Shown here: piece by piece, positions 1-9,225 of the stretch
Numbering within the stretch: the stretch's first letter is position 1
Layout: each line of letters starts with the position of its first letter
Assembly (NCBI GenBank): GCA_013817305.1
Contig: JACDCY010000009.1
Location: forward strand, 1 to 47,818
Source: Gemmatimonadaceae bacterium
GTDB lineage: Bacteria > Gemmatimonadota > Gemmatimonadetes > Gemmatimonadales > Gemmatimonadaceae
Direction of reading: 5' to 3'
DNA length: 47,818 nt
Notes under the pieces: generated by a model
Seen by the model: the letters and a program-made list of their open reading frames with translations, nothing else
What the model was told of the DNA's origin: nothing
Databases searched by the model: none
Program-made: the position numbers and the translations under genes

Positions 1-1614
1 GGCCTGCAAGTCCACGCTGCCACCGGTGAGCAGCTGGGCAAGACGCTGGTCAAGCTCGGGTATCTCGACGACGACTCCCTGGTCCGCACGCTGTGCGCGG
101 ACGCGGGGATTCCGTACGTCACGATGCAGGACGTCACGATCGACCCCGCGGCCGTCGCCCTGCTGCCGGAAAACATCGCCGCCAAGTACTCCGCGATTCC
201 GCTCCGGAACGACAACGGGCGACTGCTCGTTGCGATGGCGAACCCGTTCGAGATCGACGCGGTCACCGCCGTTGAGCGTGCCGCCCGGCGCCCGATCCGC
301 GTAGTCGCGGCGCCGCGCGACGGCGTCACCGCGATGATCGCGCGCGCTTACAACGGAAAAAACATAGTCGTGCCCCCGCGTGCGCCCTCGCAGCCGGATC
401 GCCGCGTCGCGCCGCAGGTGCAGGCGACTTACACTGCCGCGCCGGCGCCGTTCACGGAAGCCGAGGCGAGCGGCGACACGGTAAACGCCGCCGCGCTTGC
501 GGACGCGATCATCAAGCGCGGCGTGCAGCTCGGCGCCACCGACGTCCACATCGAGCCTCTCGAGAACGAAACGACCGTCCGCTACCGGGTGGACGGTCTG
601 CTGCAGGCCGCCGGGTCATATCCGAAGAGCATCCAGGCGCCGTTGATGAGCCGCATCAAGATTCTCGCGGGCGTCGACATCGCCGAGACGCGTTTGCCGC
701 AGGACGGCAGAATTCGCACGACAGTCGATTCCACCCAGATCGACATCCGCGTGTCGACCTACCCGACGATTCACGGCGAAGACGTAGTTCTGCGTATTCT
801 CGACCGCGGTCGCACGGCGCTCGACCTCGGCGCGCTCGGGATCGCCGAGGACGACCTCGCGCTCCTGCGTCAAACGATGAAGCGGCCTCACGGATTGATT
901 CCCGTGACGGGGCCGACGGGCTCGGGCAAGACCACCACGCTCTACTCGGCGCTCGCCGAGCTAAACACCAAAGAGCGTTGTATCATCACGCTGGAAGACC
1001 CGGTCGAGTACGAGCTGACGACGATCCGGCAGTCGCAGATCAATATTCGCGCGGGGCTCACGTTCGCGTCGGGACTGCGCTCGATACTGCGCCACGATCC
1101 GGACATCATTCTGGTGGGAGAGATCCGGGACAAGGAAACGCTGCAGATCGCGCTGAGCGCGGCGCTCACGGGTCACCTGGTATTGACCACGCTGCACACC
1201 ACGACCGCCGCCGGGGCGATTCCCCGTCTCATCGACATGGGCGCCGAGCCGTTCGTGCTCGCTTCGTCGATGCATCTCGTCATCTCGCAGCGTCTGGTTC
1301 GCGTGCTGTGTCCCAACTGCAAGGAAGAAGCGGACATTCCGGAAGTCGTTCGCGCGGAGCACAAGCTCGGATCGGAACCGCTGTTCGGACCCAAGGGATG
1401 CACGCACTGCCGGCAGACGGGGTACCGCGGCCGCCTCGGGATCTTTGAATTTTTGCCCGTGGACGAGCGGCTGTCGCGCGTCATTTACGAGCGGCGCCCG
1501 CCGGAGGAGATCCATGCTATCTCCGGGCGTCCGACCATGTTCGACGATGGCCTGACGAAAGTGCGCGCGGGGATTACGAGCCTGGACGAACTGCTCCGCG
1601 TGATCGCGGCCTAG
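1..1614 (+). CDS. gspE: GspE/PilB/MshE-type assembly ATPase (5' end cut by window edge)
   Basis: Cytoplasmic hexameric ATPase that powers pilus or pseudopilus assembly. The reading frame is open from base 1, so the true start lies upstream. The first ~90 visible residues look like an MshEN/GspE N-terminal domain (leucine-rich, then a LLPENIAAKY segment). The ATPase core follows: Walker A GPTGSGKTTT near bases 908-940, Asp-box/Walker B region DPDIILVGEIRD near 1096-1131, and a His-box TTLHTTT near 1189-1206. Two CxxC pairs (bases 1309-1320 and 1399-1410) form the zinc-binding element typical of GspE, PilB and MshE. The next gene starts 10 bases after the stop. The downstream order suggests the MshE branch, but GspE and PilB cannot be excluded by eye. 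Family assignment is certain. Confidence 0.97.
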   Translation, partial: GLQVHAATGEQLGKTLVKLGYLDDDSLVRTLCADAGIPYVTMQDVTIDPAAVALLPENIAAKYSAIPLRNDNGRLLVAMANPFEIDAVTAVERAARRPIRVVAAPRDGVTAMIARAYNGKNIVVPPRAPSQPDRRVAPQVQATYTAAPAPFTEAEASGDTVNAAALADAIIKRGVQLGATDVHIEPLENETTVRYRVDGLLQAAGSYPKSIQAPLMSRIKILAGVDIAETRLPQDGRIRTTVDSTQIDIRVSTYPTIHGEDVVLRILDRGRTALDLGALGIAEDDLALLRQTMKRPHGLIPVTGPTGSGKTTTLYSALAELNTKERCIITLEDPVEYELTTIRQSQINIRAGLTFASGLRSILRHDPDIILVGEIRDKETLQIALSAALTGHLVLTTLHTTTAAGAIPRLIDMGAEPFVLASSMHLVISQRLVRVLCPNCKEEADIPEVVRAEHKLGSEPLFGPKGCTHCRQTGYRGRLGIFEFLPVDERLSRVIYERRPPEEIHAISGRPTMFDDGLTKVRAGITSLDELLRVIAA

Positions 1615-1624
1615 GACACGGACC

Positions 1625-2836
1625 TTGCCCCAATTCTGGTACGAAGCCCTGACCTCGACCGGCCGGGTTGAGACCGCAACGATGGCGGCAACGAACGAAG
1701 AGGACCTCGCCGATCGTCTCCGGGAGAATGGGAGCTTCCTTGTGCGCAGCCGCCCCGCCGAGAAGCCGGCGCCGCCGAAGAAAACCGACGGGAAGATCGA
1801 GAAGAAGCATCTGCTCGCGCTGCTCGAGTACATGGCCGGCTCGGCCCAGGTCGGCATGCCCATCATGACCACGCTGTCGGACGTAGAGCCGCGCCTCGAG
1901 TCCAAGAAGCTGCGGGCGATCGTCGCAGAAATGCGGGACACGATGTCGCTGGAAGGAAAGAGCCTGTCGGAGGCGATGGCCGAGCACCCGAAGTGCTTCG
2001 GCGCGTTCTACGTCAGCACGATCGAAGCCGGCGAGGCCAGCGGCCAGCTCGACTACGTGCTCGCCCAGCTCGTGAAGCACCTCGACTGGCAGCAGGCGAT
2101 CGGCTCGCAGATCAAGCAGGCCACGCTGTACCCGATCATCATCATCGTCGCGATCACAGGCCTCCTGCTCGTGCTCGTGGGGTTCGTCTTTCCGCGGCTC
2201 ATACCGGTACTGACCCAGCGCGGCGCGGAGCTCCCTATGGCGACGCGCGCCGTGATCGCCGCGTCGGAGCTAATCCGCGGCTACTGGATAGCGGGCGTCG
2301 CGCTGGTGGTCGCGTCCGCACTCATCGTCGTGATCGCCCGGAGAAATCCCGACACCCGGGCGAAGATCGACGGGTTGCTGCTGCGGATCCCCGTGTTCGG
2401 CGAGCTGATCTCGCAGGTCAACATGGCGCGGCTCGTCACGTACCTGGCGCTGTTTTACCGTACAGGCGTAGAGATCGTGTACTCGCTGCAGCTGTCGGAG
2501 CGATTGGTCGGCAACCGCGCCGTAGCCGGCGCGGTTGCCGGTGTGCGGGAGGCGATCATCGGAGGCGAGTCCCTGGGCACCGCCTTCGCCGCAAATCCGC
2601 TGTTCCCGCCGATGGTCGTGCGGAGCATCTCGCTGGGAGAGGTGACCGGACACCTGGACGATGCCCTGACCCGGGCGTCGGTCTATTACGAGCGCGAGAT
2701 ACCTGCCGCGGTCCGCAGAATGGTGACGGTGCTGCAGCCCATGCTGATCGCGGTCATGGGCGGCGCCGTTCTGCTGGTAGCGCTGGCGATCATCCTGCCG
2801 ATTCTCGGCATCTACGACTCTATCGGGCGCAGATGA
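1625..2836 (+). CDS. gspF: GspF/PilC/MshG-type inner-membrane platform protein
   Basis: Polytopic inner-membrane platform protein that couples the assembly ATPase to pilin polymerisation. At 403 residues it has the usual family length. The start is TTG at 1625; no ATG lies near it and the N-terminal MPQFWYEAL matches the usual family opening (YxY/F-x-A). Two repeated T2SSF domains occupy about residues 65-185 and 265-390. Hydrophobic segments lie near residues 175-198, 215-235 and 375-397. The second domain carries the usual GTGVEI- and MVVRSISLGE-like stretches. It follows the ATPase gene by 10 bases and overlaps the next gene by 4 bases (ATGA), so the genes are translationally coupled. Confidence 0.96.
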   Translation: MPQFWYEALTSTGRVETATMAATNEEDLADRLRENGSFLVRSRPAEKPAPPKKTDGKIEKKHLLALLEYMAGSAQVGMPIMTTLSDVEPRLESKKLRAIVAEMRDTMSLEGKSLSEAMAEHPKCFGAFYVSTIEAGEASGQLDYVLAQLVKHLDWQQAIGSQIKQATLYPIIIIVAITGLLLVLVGFVFPRLIPVLTQRGAELPMATRAVIAASELIRGYWIAGVALVVASALIVVIARRNPDTRAKIDGLLLRIPVFGELISQVNMARLVTYLALFYRTGVEIVYSLQLSERLVGNRAVAGAVAGVREAIIGGESLGTAFAANPLFPPMVVRSISLGEVTGHLDDALTRASVYYEREIPAAVRRMVTVLQPMLIAVMGGAVLLVALAIILPILGIYDSIGRR

Positions 2837-4344
2837 GCAAGTCGTCGTCCCGGCGATTCGGCGCCCTCATAGATCCCGACCGCATCTACGTCATCGAGTA
2901 TCTTCGCCAGGCCGGCGGCGTCGAGATCACCCACCACTTGAGCGTCGCCCGTAGCATGCCGAGCGTCGAGGAGGCGAGCGACGCGCTCGTGGAGCTGATG
3001 CGACCGTCGGTGGGTCGTGGCGTCGCGCAGCTCACCGCGGCCATTCGCGGGTTCGGCATTTCATACGAGCTCCTGACGCTGCCCCCGGCCGGCGCAGAGT
3101 TGCTCGCGCCGATCATCGACCGGGAGATGCGCAGGCTCTATCCCGACATCGAGGATCCGTTAGTCGGGTTCGCGCTGGGCGGAAACATCGATCGCCGCAC
3201 GGGGAAGCCGGCGCCGGTAACGGCAAAGAAAGGACTGCCGGAGCGGCGCAGCTCCGGAGCGACCGGCGAAATCCTCCCGCTCGAGGTACTAGCTGCTGCC
3301 GCGCCGCGCCATGTGGTGGACACAGTCGCGAGTACGCTGGAGCGTGCTGGCATCCGGCTGGACCATCTCACCGTGGTGCCGCAGGCCATGGCCCGGCTGT
3401 ACCGCGAGGTCAACGGCTCGCCGGATCCGGCGGCGCTCGCGATCATGCTGCAGGGATCGCCCATCATCGGAGTATTCCAGGGCGGAGACGTGCGCTTCAT
3501 TTCCGAGCCTCCGCCCTCGGATGAAGGAACGTCGTCGGCCGACGTTCAGACGGTAATCGACCAGGTCGGACGCGCGCGCATCTACCTGCGGCAGCATTTT
3601 CGCGGTGCAGACATCGGGCGGATTTTCGTTTCTGCGGACCCCGCCGACCAGGCGCACGTGGACGCCGTGCTCAACGCCGCTCTCAACGTCGAGGTGATCC
3701 CCCTCGCTCCGGCCATGGGACCGCCAGCCGCGATCGCCGCGCTTGGTAGCGTCCTCAATGCGGAATCCGGCAGCGAGATGGTGCTGTACCCGTCGCCGCA
3801 GGATCTGCAGCTCGCCGCGGAAAGGAACAGGTTGCGGACGTGGACGATCGGAGCCGCGGCGATCTGCGCGCTGGCGATCCTCGTGGCCGTATTCACGACG
3901 ATCGCGGCCTGGACGGCGGCGGACGAGCTAAAGGCGGAGCGTGCGGCAGCGGATGCTCAAATGGCGAGGATTTCGCCGGCGATGGACGTTATCGGAGAGC
4001 GGCGCGCGAACATGGAGCGCGTGAGCGCGGCGCAGAATCATTACGCCGGGCGGCAGCAGCTCGCGCGGCTGATAAACGGAATCCGGCTGGCGCAGCCGGT
4101 GAATGTGGGCTTGAAGTCGGCGACACTCACGCGCACGGACGGCGGATGGCGCGTCGACATCGAGGGGACGTCCGTAGGAGCCACGGGCGCCGACGTGCTC
4201 GAGGGAGTGGCTGATTTCTCGCGCGAACTGCCCGCAAGAGTTCCGCTCCAGGGTTTCAATCTCGACTCATTCGCATACGCCGGCGAGGGCGACGACATGT
4301 CGGGGAACTTCAAAGTCAGCTTCACTACCACCGGCGCGCAATGA
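2833..4344 (+). CDS. PilM-PilN-like (GspL/MshI-type) assembly protein
   Basis: Component of the inner-membrane alignment complex of a type IV pilus or T2SS. The first ~325 residues look like an actin-fold PilM/GspL cytoplasmic domain. One transmembrane segment lies at about residues 335-358 (WTIGAAAICALAILVAVF), followed by a ~140-residue periplasmic part with a coiled-coil-like stretch and a PilN/GspL-type ferredoxin-like domain. Separate PilM and PilN proteins are the rule in many pili; here they are one 503-residue chain, as in GspL and MshI-like proteins. I chose ATG 2833 because it overlaps the gspF stop by 4 bases; an open extension upstream to 1993 is only gspF read in another frame. 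It overlaps the next gene by ATGA. Sequence similarity is weak in this family, so the assignment also rests on gene order. Confidence 0.85.
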   Translation: MSKSSSRRFGALIDPDRIYVIEYLRQAGGVEITHHLSVARSMPSVEEASDALVELMRPSVGRGVAQLTAAIRGFGISYELLTLPPAGAELLAPIIDREMRRLYPDIEDPLVGFALGGNIDRRTGKPAPVTAKKGLPERRSSGATGEILPLEVLAAAAPRHVVDTVASTLERAGIRLDHLTVVPQAMARLYREVNGSPDPAALAIMLQGSPIIGVFQGGDVRFISEPPPSDEGTSSADVQTVIDQVGRARIYLRQHFRGADIGRIFVSADPADQAHVDAVLNAALNVEVIPLAPAMGPPAAIAALGSVLNAESGSEMVLYPSPQDLQLAAERNRLRTWTIGAAAICALAILVAVFTTIAAWTAADELKAERAAADAQMARISPAMDVIGERRANMERVSAAQNHYAGRQQLARLINGIRLAQPVNVGLKSATLTRTDGGWRVDIEGTSVGATGADVLEGVADFSRELPARVPLQGFNLDSFAYAGEGDDMSGNFKVSFTTTGAQ

Positions 4345-4937
4345 AGGATCTGAAGCTCGCGGAAGCGGGTGCCTTCCTGAAGACCAACCAGCACGCGGCG
4401 AAGCTCCTCGGCGTCACTGTGCTGGTGGTGGCGATGTCGGCGTGGACCTCGTGCGCGGCGCGAGAGACGACGAAAGAAGCCCGCGTGGACACCGCCGAAG
4501 CCCGGGCGATTCGGACGACGGCTACCCGTTTCGCGCAGCAGTTCTCCGCTGCGACCACCGGGGAAACCGATGAATGGGCCCGCACGACCTCAGAAGCGGC
4601 TGAGTTTGGGACGCCGGAAGCGTTGAAGGTGTCGTTGGCGCAGACGGTGTCGCGCATCGCGGAGGGCGCCGGCATGTCACGTGTGAAGGCCAGCTTCACG
4701 CCGGCGGACTCCGTCGGGCTCGCCAACACGCGCACTATGGGAGAGATGACGTTCCAGCCGTCTACGTACGGCTTGCGGCTCGAGGCGACCGGAGGCGTAT
4801 CGGCGGTGTCACGCGTGATTTTGCGGCTACCGCCCGCGACGGAGATCACGGCGTTATCTCTCTCCGGCGATACCGAGCAGCTGACGGCAGCTTTCAATCT
4901 CGCGGTGTATCAGCCCGCGGGAGGGCCGCAAAATTAA
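4341..4937 (+). CDS. PilO/GspM/MshJ-like inner-membrane protein
   Basis: A 198-residue bitopic protein: a short cytoplasmic N-terminus, one membrane segment at about residues 25-42 (LLGVTVLVVAMSAW), then a periplasmic domain. Size, topology and position directly after the PilM-PilN protein match PilO/GspM/MshJ, which dimerise with the PilN part to tie the motor to the secretin. The segment after the membrane span is Ala/Thr/Arg-rich and likely helical; the last ~100 residues could form the ferredoxin-like fold of the family. The ATG overlaps the upstream stop by 4 bases. No catalytic motif is expected. The call depends mostly on topology and gene order. Confidence 0.7.
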   Translation: MKDLKLAEAGAFLKTNQHAAKLLGVTVLVVAMSAWTSCAARETTKEARVDTAEARAIRTTATRFAQQFSAATTGETDEWARTTSEAAEFGTPEALKVSLAQTVSRIAEGAGMSRVKASFTPADSVGLANTRTMGEMTFQPSTYGLRLEATGGVSAVSRVILRLPPATEITALSLSGDTEQLTAAFNLAVYQPAGGPQN

Positions 4938-4989
4938 GGGCGACAGATCGGACCATTCGAATTACATTTGGCTCGCGATAGTTGCGGGC

Positions 4990-5430
4990 GTGATCATCGC
5001 GTTCGGCGGTGCGTGGCGTGCCAACTCGGCGGCAGCAACCGTGGTGAAGGCGCCGAAGAGCTACATCGCTCCGGCGGCGCTCGATTCTCTCGGCCGCTAC
5101 CTGCGCCCCATTGCGCTCACGTCTGGGCGGAGGCCGGCGGAAGCGGCTGAGCTCTTTGCGAGAGAGGATTACTACGCGCAGCCCGAGCGCGCGGAACGGA
5201 GGTTTGCCGGGCCGTCGGCGCGGGCTGGGCCGGCTGGGCCGGCGCGCCCGCGATGGGTGGTGAGCGCGATACTGCTCACGGACGCGCAGCGGATGGCGGT
5301 AGTCAACGACTCGGTGGTGGTGGTTGGCTCCACCTTGCCTGGTGGCGCGCGGATAGTGGAGATCCTATCGGACCGTGTGGTGTTGCAGGAGTCTGGTGGG
5401 GGCAGGAGAATTATCTCTCTGAATCGGTGA
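4990..5430 (+). CDS. MshK/PilP/GspC-like protein
   Basis: Probable periplasmic linker between the inner-membrane assembly complex and the secretin. The C-terminal ~60 residues (VSAILLTDAQRMAVVND, then VVVVGSTL and RVVLQ) show the small beta-domain pattern of MshK/PilP/GspC homology regions. A Pro/Ala/Gly-rich linker precedes it. The given start is the first usual codon (GTG 4990), but it cuts a membrane segment in half. The frame is open upstream, and the residues before 4990 (YIWLAIVAGV) complete a signal anchor. An ATT codon at 4933, overlapping the previous gene's TAA and preceded by GGAGGG at 4920-4925, would give a complete 165-residue protein; see findings. The downstream secretin gene begins 4 bases after the stop. 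Confidence 0.75.
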   Translation: MIIAFGGAWRANSAAATVVKAPKSYIAPAALDSLGRYLRPIALTSGRRPAEAAELFAREDYYAQPERAERRFAGPSARAGPAGPARPRWVVSAILLTDAQRMAVVNDSVVVVGSTLPGGARIVEILSDRVVLQESGGGRRIISLNR

Positions 5431-5434
5431 GGCA

Positions 5435-7120
5435 GTGATGCTTGGGACCAGCTCGACCGGATCGGAACAGGCATTGAGAGCTTCGTTTGCATGCGCGGCC
5501 GTCGTGTTCCTGGCATACGGCTGCGCGAGCACACCCCGGGCGGGCGAGACTCCGCGCACGGCGTCGGAGGTAGCCGGAGTTTCCGGATCCGGCGACCGCA
5601 CCGAATCGCTCCCGGCACTTCCCGTGGCGCAGGTGACCGAGGCAGGAAAGTCCACTCCCCGCATCCAGCGGTTCGACGCAGTCGACCAGGACCTTCGTAC
5701 TGCCTTGCGCGGACTGGCGCAGAGCTTCGCACTCGGTCTGGAGATCGACCCCGACGTGCATGGGTTGGTGAACACGCGGCTCGAGAACGTCACGCTCGAC
5801 GAAGCGTTGGGAAGCCTGCTGGCGAGACACTCGTACGCGTATCAGATCCAGGGCGGAGTGCTCCGCGTTACCGGCTCGCGGATGCAGTCGAAGACGTTCT
5901 CGCTGGACTATGTCTCTCTCAGCAGGTTCGGCTCGACTTCGACTCAGCTCACGACCGGGATTGGAAGCGGCGTCCAGCTCGGAGGTCAGCAGGTTGGCGG
6001 CGCGTCTGCAGGCGCCGGCGGCAGCGTGTCCATTCAGAGCACGACGGCGGCAAACCTTTGGCAGGACATTCGAATCGCGCTGGAAGCCCTGGTGTTCTAT
6101 GACGCGGTGACCGATACGACGACCCGGCAGATCACCAGCGTCGCGAGTACGGAGACGACCGTACCTGTCGCCGGCCAGTTCCAGGGCGGGGCTCCCACCA
6201 ACGTCGCGAACAGCGTGCTTGGCGCAGCGGCCGGAGCGCCTGGCGCCACAGCCAAAACGTCAAGCGACGGGCGGAGGCTGATCATAAATCCGCTCGCGGG
6301 CAGCGTGTTCGTAACCGCGCCTCCGTCGACTCTGGCACTGGTCGAGTCGTACATCAGCTCCTTCCAGGCGTCGGTGCAGCGGCAGGTGCTCGTCGAGGCG
6401 AAGATCGTGCGCGTATCACTGAACCGGGAGTTTCGGTTCGGGATCAACTGGCAGCTCCTGACGAGCCGGGCCAAGCTGAACCTTGGCCCCGCTCCGACGT
6501 CCACCAACACCGTGTCACTGACGTTCGGGGGCGGTAGCTCGAAGGTGACCGTCGCGCTGGAAGCGCTCGAATCGCAGGGGGACGTGGCCGTGCTGTCGAG
6601 CCCGATGATAACGGCGCTCAACAATCAGATCGCGGTATTCGACGCCACGGACGCGGAAGTGTTCTTCGCGGTGACCTCCACGCCCATCATTGGCCCCAAC
6701 GGCGGAATCGTGGCGGTGAACACACAGGCAGTGCCTCAGCAGATATCGGTCGGGATCGTGCTCAACATCCTCGCCCAGATCGGCGCGGACGGCATCATCA
6801 CCATGCAGGTCCGGCCGCAGCTCAGCGAGGTGGCGCGCATCGACTCGTTCGTCACGGCCGAAGGGACAAAGATTACCGCACCGATCATCACGCGCCGCGA
6901 GACCGATACGATGGCGCGCGTGCGCGGCGGGGAGACGATAGTGATCGGCGGCCTGACGCAGACGCGCCGCGACAAAAGCTCGTCGGGCGTGCCCGGGCTG
7001 CGCCGACTCCCTGGGATAGGCGGACTCTTCGGAGGGCGATCCGACGTTGATGAAAAGGACGAGCTGGTGATCTTCCTCACGCCCACGATTATCGTGGGAG
7101 CCCGGACCGGCAGCCCCTAG
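5435..7120 (+). CDS. Secretin (PilQ/GspD/MshL family) outer-membrane channel
   Basis: Forms the outer-membrane ring through which the pilus or substrate passes. Residues ~1-32 form a lipoprotein-type signal with Cys after AYG, so it may not need a separate pilotin. An STN/N0 domain lies at about residues 70-145, then a Gly/Ser-rich low-complexity insert near 175-205. The secretin core at about 320-555 includes VLSSPMITALNNQ, the conserved GGETIVIGGL, the VPGLRRLPGIGGLFG turn and the closing DELVIFLTPTII. At 561 residues it is close to MshL size and shorter than GspD, consistent with few N-domains. GTG 5435 and ATG 5438 are both possible starts, differing by one residue. The next gene starts 3 bases after the stop. 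Confidence 0.96.
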   Translation: MMLGTSSTGSEQALRASFACAAVVFLAYGCASTPRAGETPRTASEVAGVSGSGDRTESLPALPVAQVTEAGKSTPRIQRFDAVDQDLRTALRGLAQSFALGLEIDPDVHGLVNTRLENVTLDEALGSLLARHSYAYQIQGGVLRVTGSRMQSKTFSLDYVSLSRFGSTSTQLTTGIGSGVQLGGQQVGGASAGAGGSVSIQSTTAANLWQDIRIALEALVFYDAVTDTTTRQITSVASTETTVPVAGQFQGGAPTNVANSVLGAAAGAPGATAKTSSDGRRLIINPLAGSVFVTAPPSTLALVESYISSFQASVQRQVLVEAKIVRVSLNREFRFGINWQLLTSRAKLNLGPAPTSTNTVSLTFGGGSSKVTVALEALESQGDVAVLSSPMITALNNQIAVFDATDAEVFFAVTSTPIIGPNGGIVAVNTQAVPQQISVGIVLNILAQIGADGIITMQVRPQLSEVARIDSFVTAEGTKITAPIITRRETDTMARVRGGETIVIGGLTQTRRDKSSSGVPGLRRLPGIGGLFGGRSDVDEKDELVIFLTPTIIVGARTGSP

Positions 7121-7123
7121 AGG

Positions 7124-8086
7124 ATGTACGAACAGTTCTACGGGCTCACCGAGCGACCCTTTTCACTTACTCCGAACCCGAAGTACGTCTTCTACTCGGA
7201 TCGCTATAGAACGGCGCTCGACGAGATCACGTACGGCATAGACCGCAAAGAGGGCTTCATGCTCCTCACAGGTATGCCGGGGACGGGCAAGACGACGCTC
7301 TCGCGCGATTTGCTCGAGAAGCTGGACCCCGACAAACATCGCTCCGCATTGATCTTCAATCCGTTTCTCAGCGGACCGGAGATGCTGCAGTCGCTGCTTA
7401 CCGAGTTCGGCGTGGCGTATCAGGAGAACGCGCCGCGGAACGAGCTGCTGAGCCGGCTCAACAAGTTCTTTCTGGAACAGCTCACCGGCGGCCGCACGTG
7501 CGTTGCCATCTTCGACGAGGCGCAGCACCTCTCCTCCGAATTTCTCGAGCAGATCCGGGTCCTCTCGAACCTCGAGACCGCGGAAGAGAAGCTGATTCAG
7601 ATTGTCCTGGTGGGCCAGCCCGAGCTCAGCCAGCGACTCAGGATGCCGGGCATGGCTCAACTGAGCCAACGCGTATCAGTCCGCTCCGCGCTTACCTTCC
7701 TCAACCTCGAGGAGACGAAGCGGTACATCTATCACCGGCTGAACGTGGCCGGCGCGCGCGGAAGCCTTGAGTTCACCGGGCCGGCGATCGCCGCGGTCTA
7801 TAAGGCGACGCAGGGCATACCGCGCCGAATCAACGCGATCTGCGACCAGGCGCTGCTCGCTGGATTCGTGGCACAGACGCAGAAGATCGGAGTTCCCGAA
7901 GTGAAGCAGGCAGTAACATCGCTACGGGGCGACGAGGCCGACCCGACGCCGCAGCGAAGGCAGCGCCGCATGAAGCTGATGGTCATTATCGGGTTGGTGT
8001 TATTCCTTCTCGCACTGGTCGCCGTGTCGCTCCTGGCATTGCACGGCGCCGGACTGATAGTCGTCCCGGGCCTGCCGCCGACATGA
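7124..8086 (+). CDS. ExeA/GspA/MshM-type AAA ATPase with C-terminal membrane anchor
   Basis: Cytoplasmic P-loop ATPase tethered to the inner membrane. In ExeA/GspA systems it helps insert or multimerise the secretin at the cell wall; MshM is the MSHA counterpart. The N-terminus MYEQFYGLTERPFSLTPNP is the diagnostic opening of this family. Walker A GMPGTGKTT lies at residues 50-58, Walker B-like CVAIFDEAQH near 126-135, and a sensor region QRVSVRSAL near 185-193. One hydrophobic segment at about 284-303 is followed by a short tail. No peptidoglycan-binding domain is present after it, unlike full-length ExeA. It overlaps the next gene by ATGA, which is the usual pairing with GspB or MshN. Confidence 0.92.
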   Translation: MYEQFYGLTERPFSLTPNPKYVFYSDRYRTALDEITYGIDRKEGFMLLTGMPGTGKTTLSRDLLEKLDPDKHRSALIFNPFLSGPEMLQSLLTEFGVAYQENAPRNELLSRLNKFFLEQLTGGRTCVAIFDEAQHLSSEFLEQIRVLSNLETAEEKLIQIVLVGQPELSQRLRMPGMAQLSQRVSVRSALTFLNLEETKRYIYHRLNVAGARGSLEFTGPAIAAVYKATQGIPRRINAICDQALLAGFVAQTQKIGVPEVKQAVTSLRGDEADPTPQRRQRRMKLMVIIGLVLFLLALVAVSLLALHGAGLIVVPGLPPT

Positions 8087-9225
8087 GCCTGATCGCCGAC
8101 GCGCTGAAAGCGGCGCAGAAAGAGAAGGCCCGGCGAGTGCCACCGCAGCGTACTCCGCAGCAGCAGGGATATTTTCCCTTTCGGTTTGGTACGCGTTCCT
8201 CCGGCGAGCCGATCGTTTCCCCGCTCGTCATCGGCATCGGTGTGGCGACGGCGGCTATCGCGCTGACGGCACTGGTGCTGATCTTCGCGCCAACGCGCAA
8301 GCCCGACACGCAGCCGGCCGCGGTCGCACAGTTTCTCGATTCGGTTCCGACGACGATGGTGCTCGAAACGCCGGGAGACCTCGGCCAACTTGCGCTGCTC
8401 GACAGCACGGCCGAGGATCTCACGGTGCCGATGGGCCTCGAAGAGTACGTGGACGAGCCTCCAGCGCGGTCGGTCTCCCGGCCGCCGGCGGGGAGTGCGC
8501 GCAGTGCGCGCAGCCGCAGTGCACCGAGGACGCCGGTGGAGGACGTCGAAGGTAGCAACGAGCTGCCGTCGATCGCCGCCGCTCCGCGCGTGCGCTCCGG
8601 AAGTGAGACCGGAGGACGGCTGCAGATCACGGTGGAGCGCCCGGGCCAGGGGTCGGAAGGTGGCGGCGGTCTGTTCGAACAGGGATTGGCCGCGCAACGT
8701 CGAGGTGATTACCCCGCAGCGAAGAACTACTACCTGCAGGCGACGTTCGCGTCATCGCGAAATCCGGAGGTGTATAACAACCTAGGTACCGTGTACCGCG
8801 CGCTGAGAGACTTGCCGGCAGCGGAAGCGGCTTACAGGCATGCGACGGAAGTGGACAGCAGGTTCGCTCCCGCGTGGAGCAACCTCGGAATGGTTCTCGC
8901 CCAGGAAGGGCGCGCGCAGGAAGCGATGGCCGCCCTGCAGGAGGCCGTGCGCCTTGATCCATCTAACTCGGGTGCGAAGGTAAACCTCGCGATACAGCTG
9001 CACGCCGCCGGCTCCCTCGCCGACGCCCGGAGATTGCTGGAGGACGCGCTGCGCGTCGATCCCGCGATGCCCGAAGCGCATTACGAGCTCGCGCGCGTCA
9101 TGGAAAAGCAGAACGACCGCGCGGGAGCTGTCCGCGAGTATAGAATCTTTCTCTCTACTGCGGGCGGCCGGTTCGCCACGCTCGAGCAAGCCGTGCGGAG
9201 CCGCCTGGTGAGGCTCGAGCAGTGA
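8083..9225 (+). CDS. MshN/GspB-like membrane protein with periplasmic TPRs
   Basis: The N-terminus MSLIADALKAAQKEK matches the short conserved cytoplasmic helix found at the start of GspB and MshN proteins. A membrane segment follows at about residues 46-70, then a disordered Pro/Ser/Arg-rich linker to ~185. At least four TPR units fill residues ~195-375 (RNPEVYNNLGTVYRAL, FAPAWSNLGMVLAQEG and MPEAHYELARVMEKQ mark helices). GspB/MshN proteins work with the ExeA/MshM ATPase in secretin assembly or pilus function; the TPR part resembles MshN more than GspB. It overlaps both neighbours (ATGA upstream, GTGA downstream), which argues for a stoichiometric complex. Confidence 0.85.
   Translation: MSLIADALKAAQKEKARRVPPQRTPQQQGYFPFRFGTRSSGEPIVSPLVIGIGVATAAIALTALVLIFAPTRKPDTQPAAVAQFLDSVPTTMVLETPGDLGQLALLDSTAEDLTVPMGLEEYVDEPPARSVSRPPAGSARSARSRSAPRTPVEDVEGSNELPSIAAAPRVRSGSETGGRLQITVERPGQGSEGGGGLFEQGLAAQRRGDYPAAKNYYLQATFASSRNPEVYNNLGTVYRALRDLPAAEAAYRHATEVDSRFAPAWSNLGMVLAQEGRAQEAMAALQEAVRLDPSNSGAKVNLAIQLHAAGSLADARRLLEDALRVDPAMPEAHYELARVMEKQNDRAGAVREYRIFLSTAGGRFATLEQAVRSRLVRLEQ

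Noticed and set aside
1993-2832. A long N-terminal extension of the PilM-PilN protein
   Set aside because: The extension is the gspF gene read in another frame and is Arg/Gly/Ala-rich with no domain; the ATGA overlap at 2833 gives a normal start.
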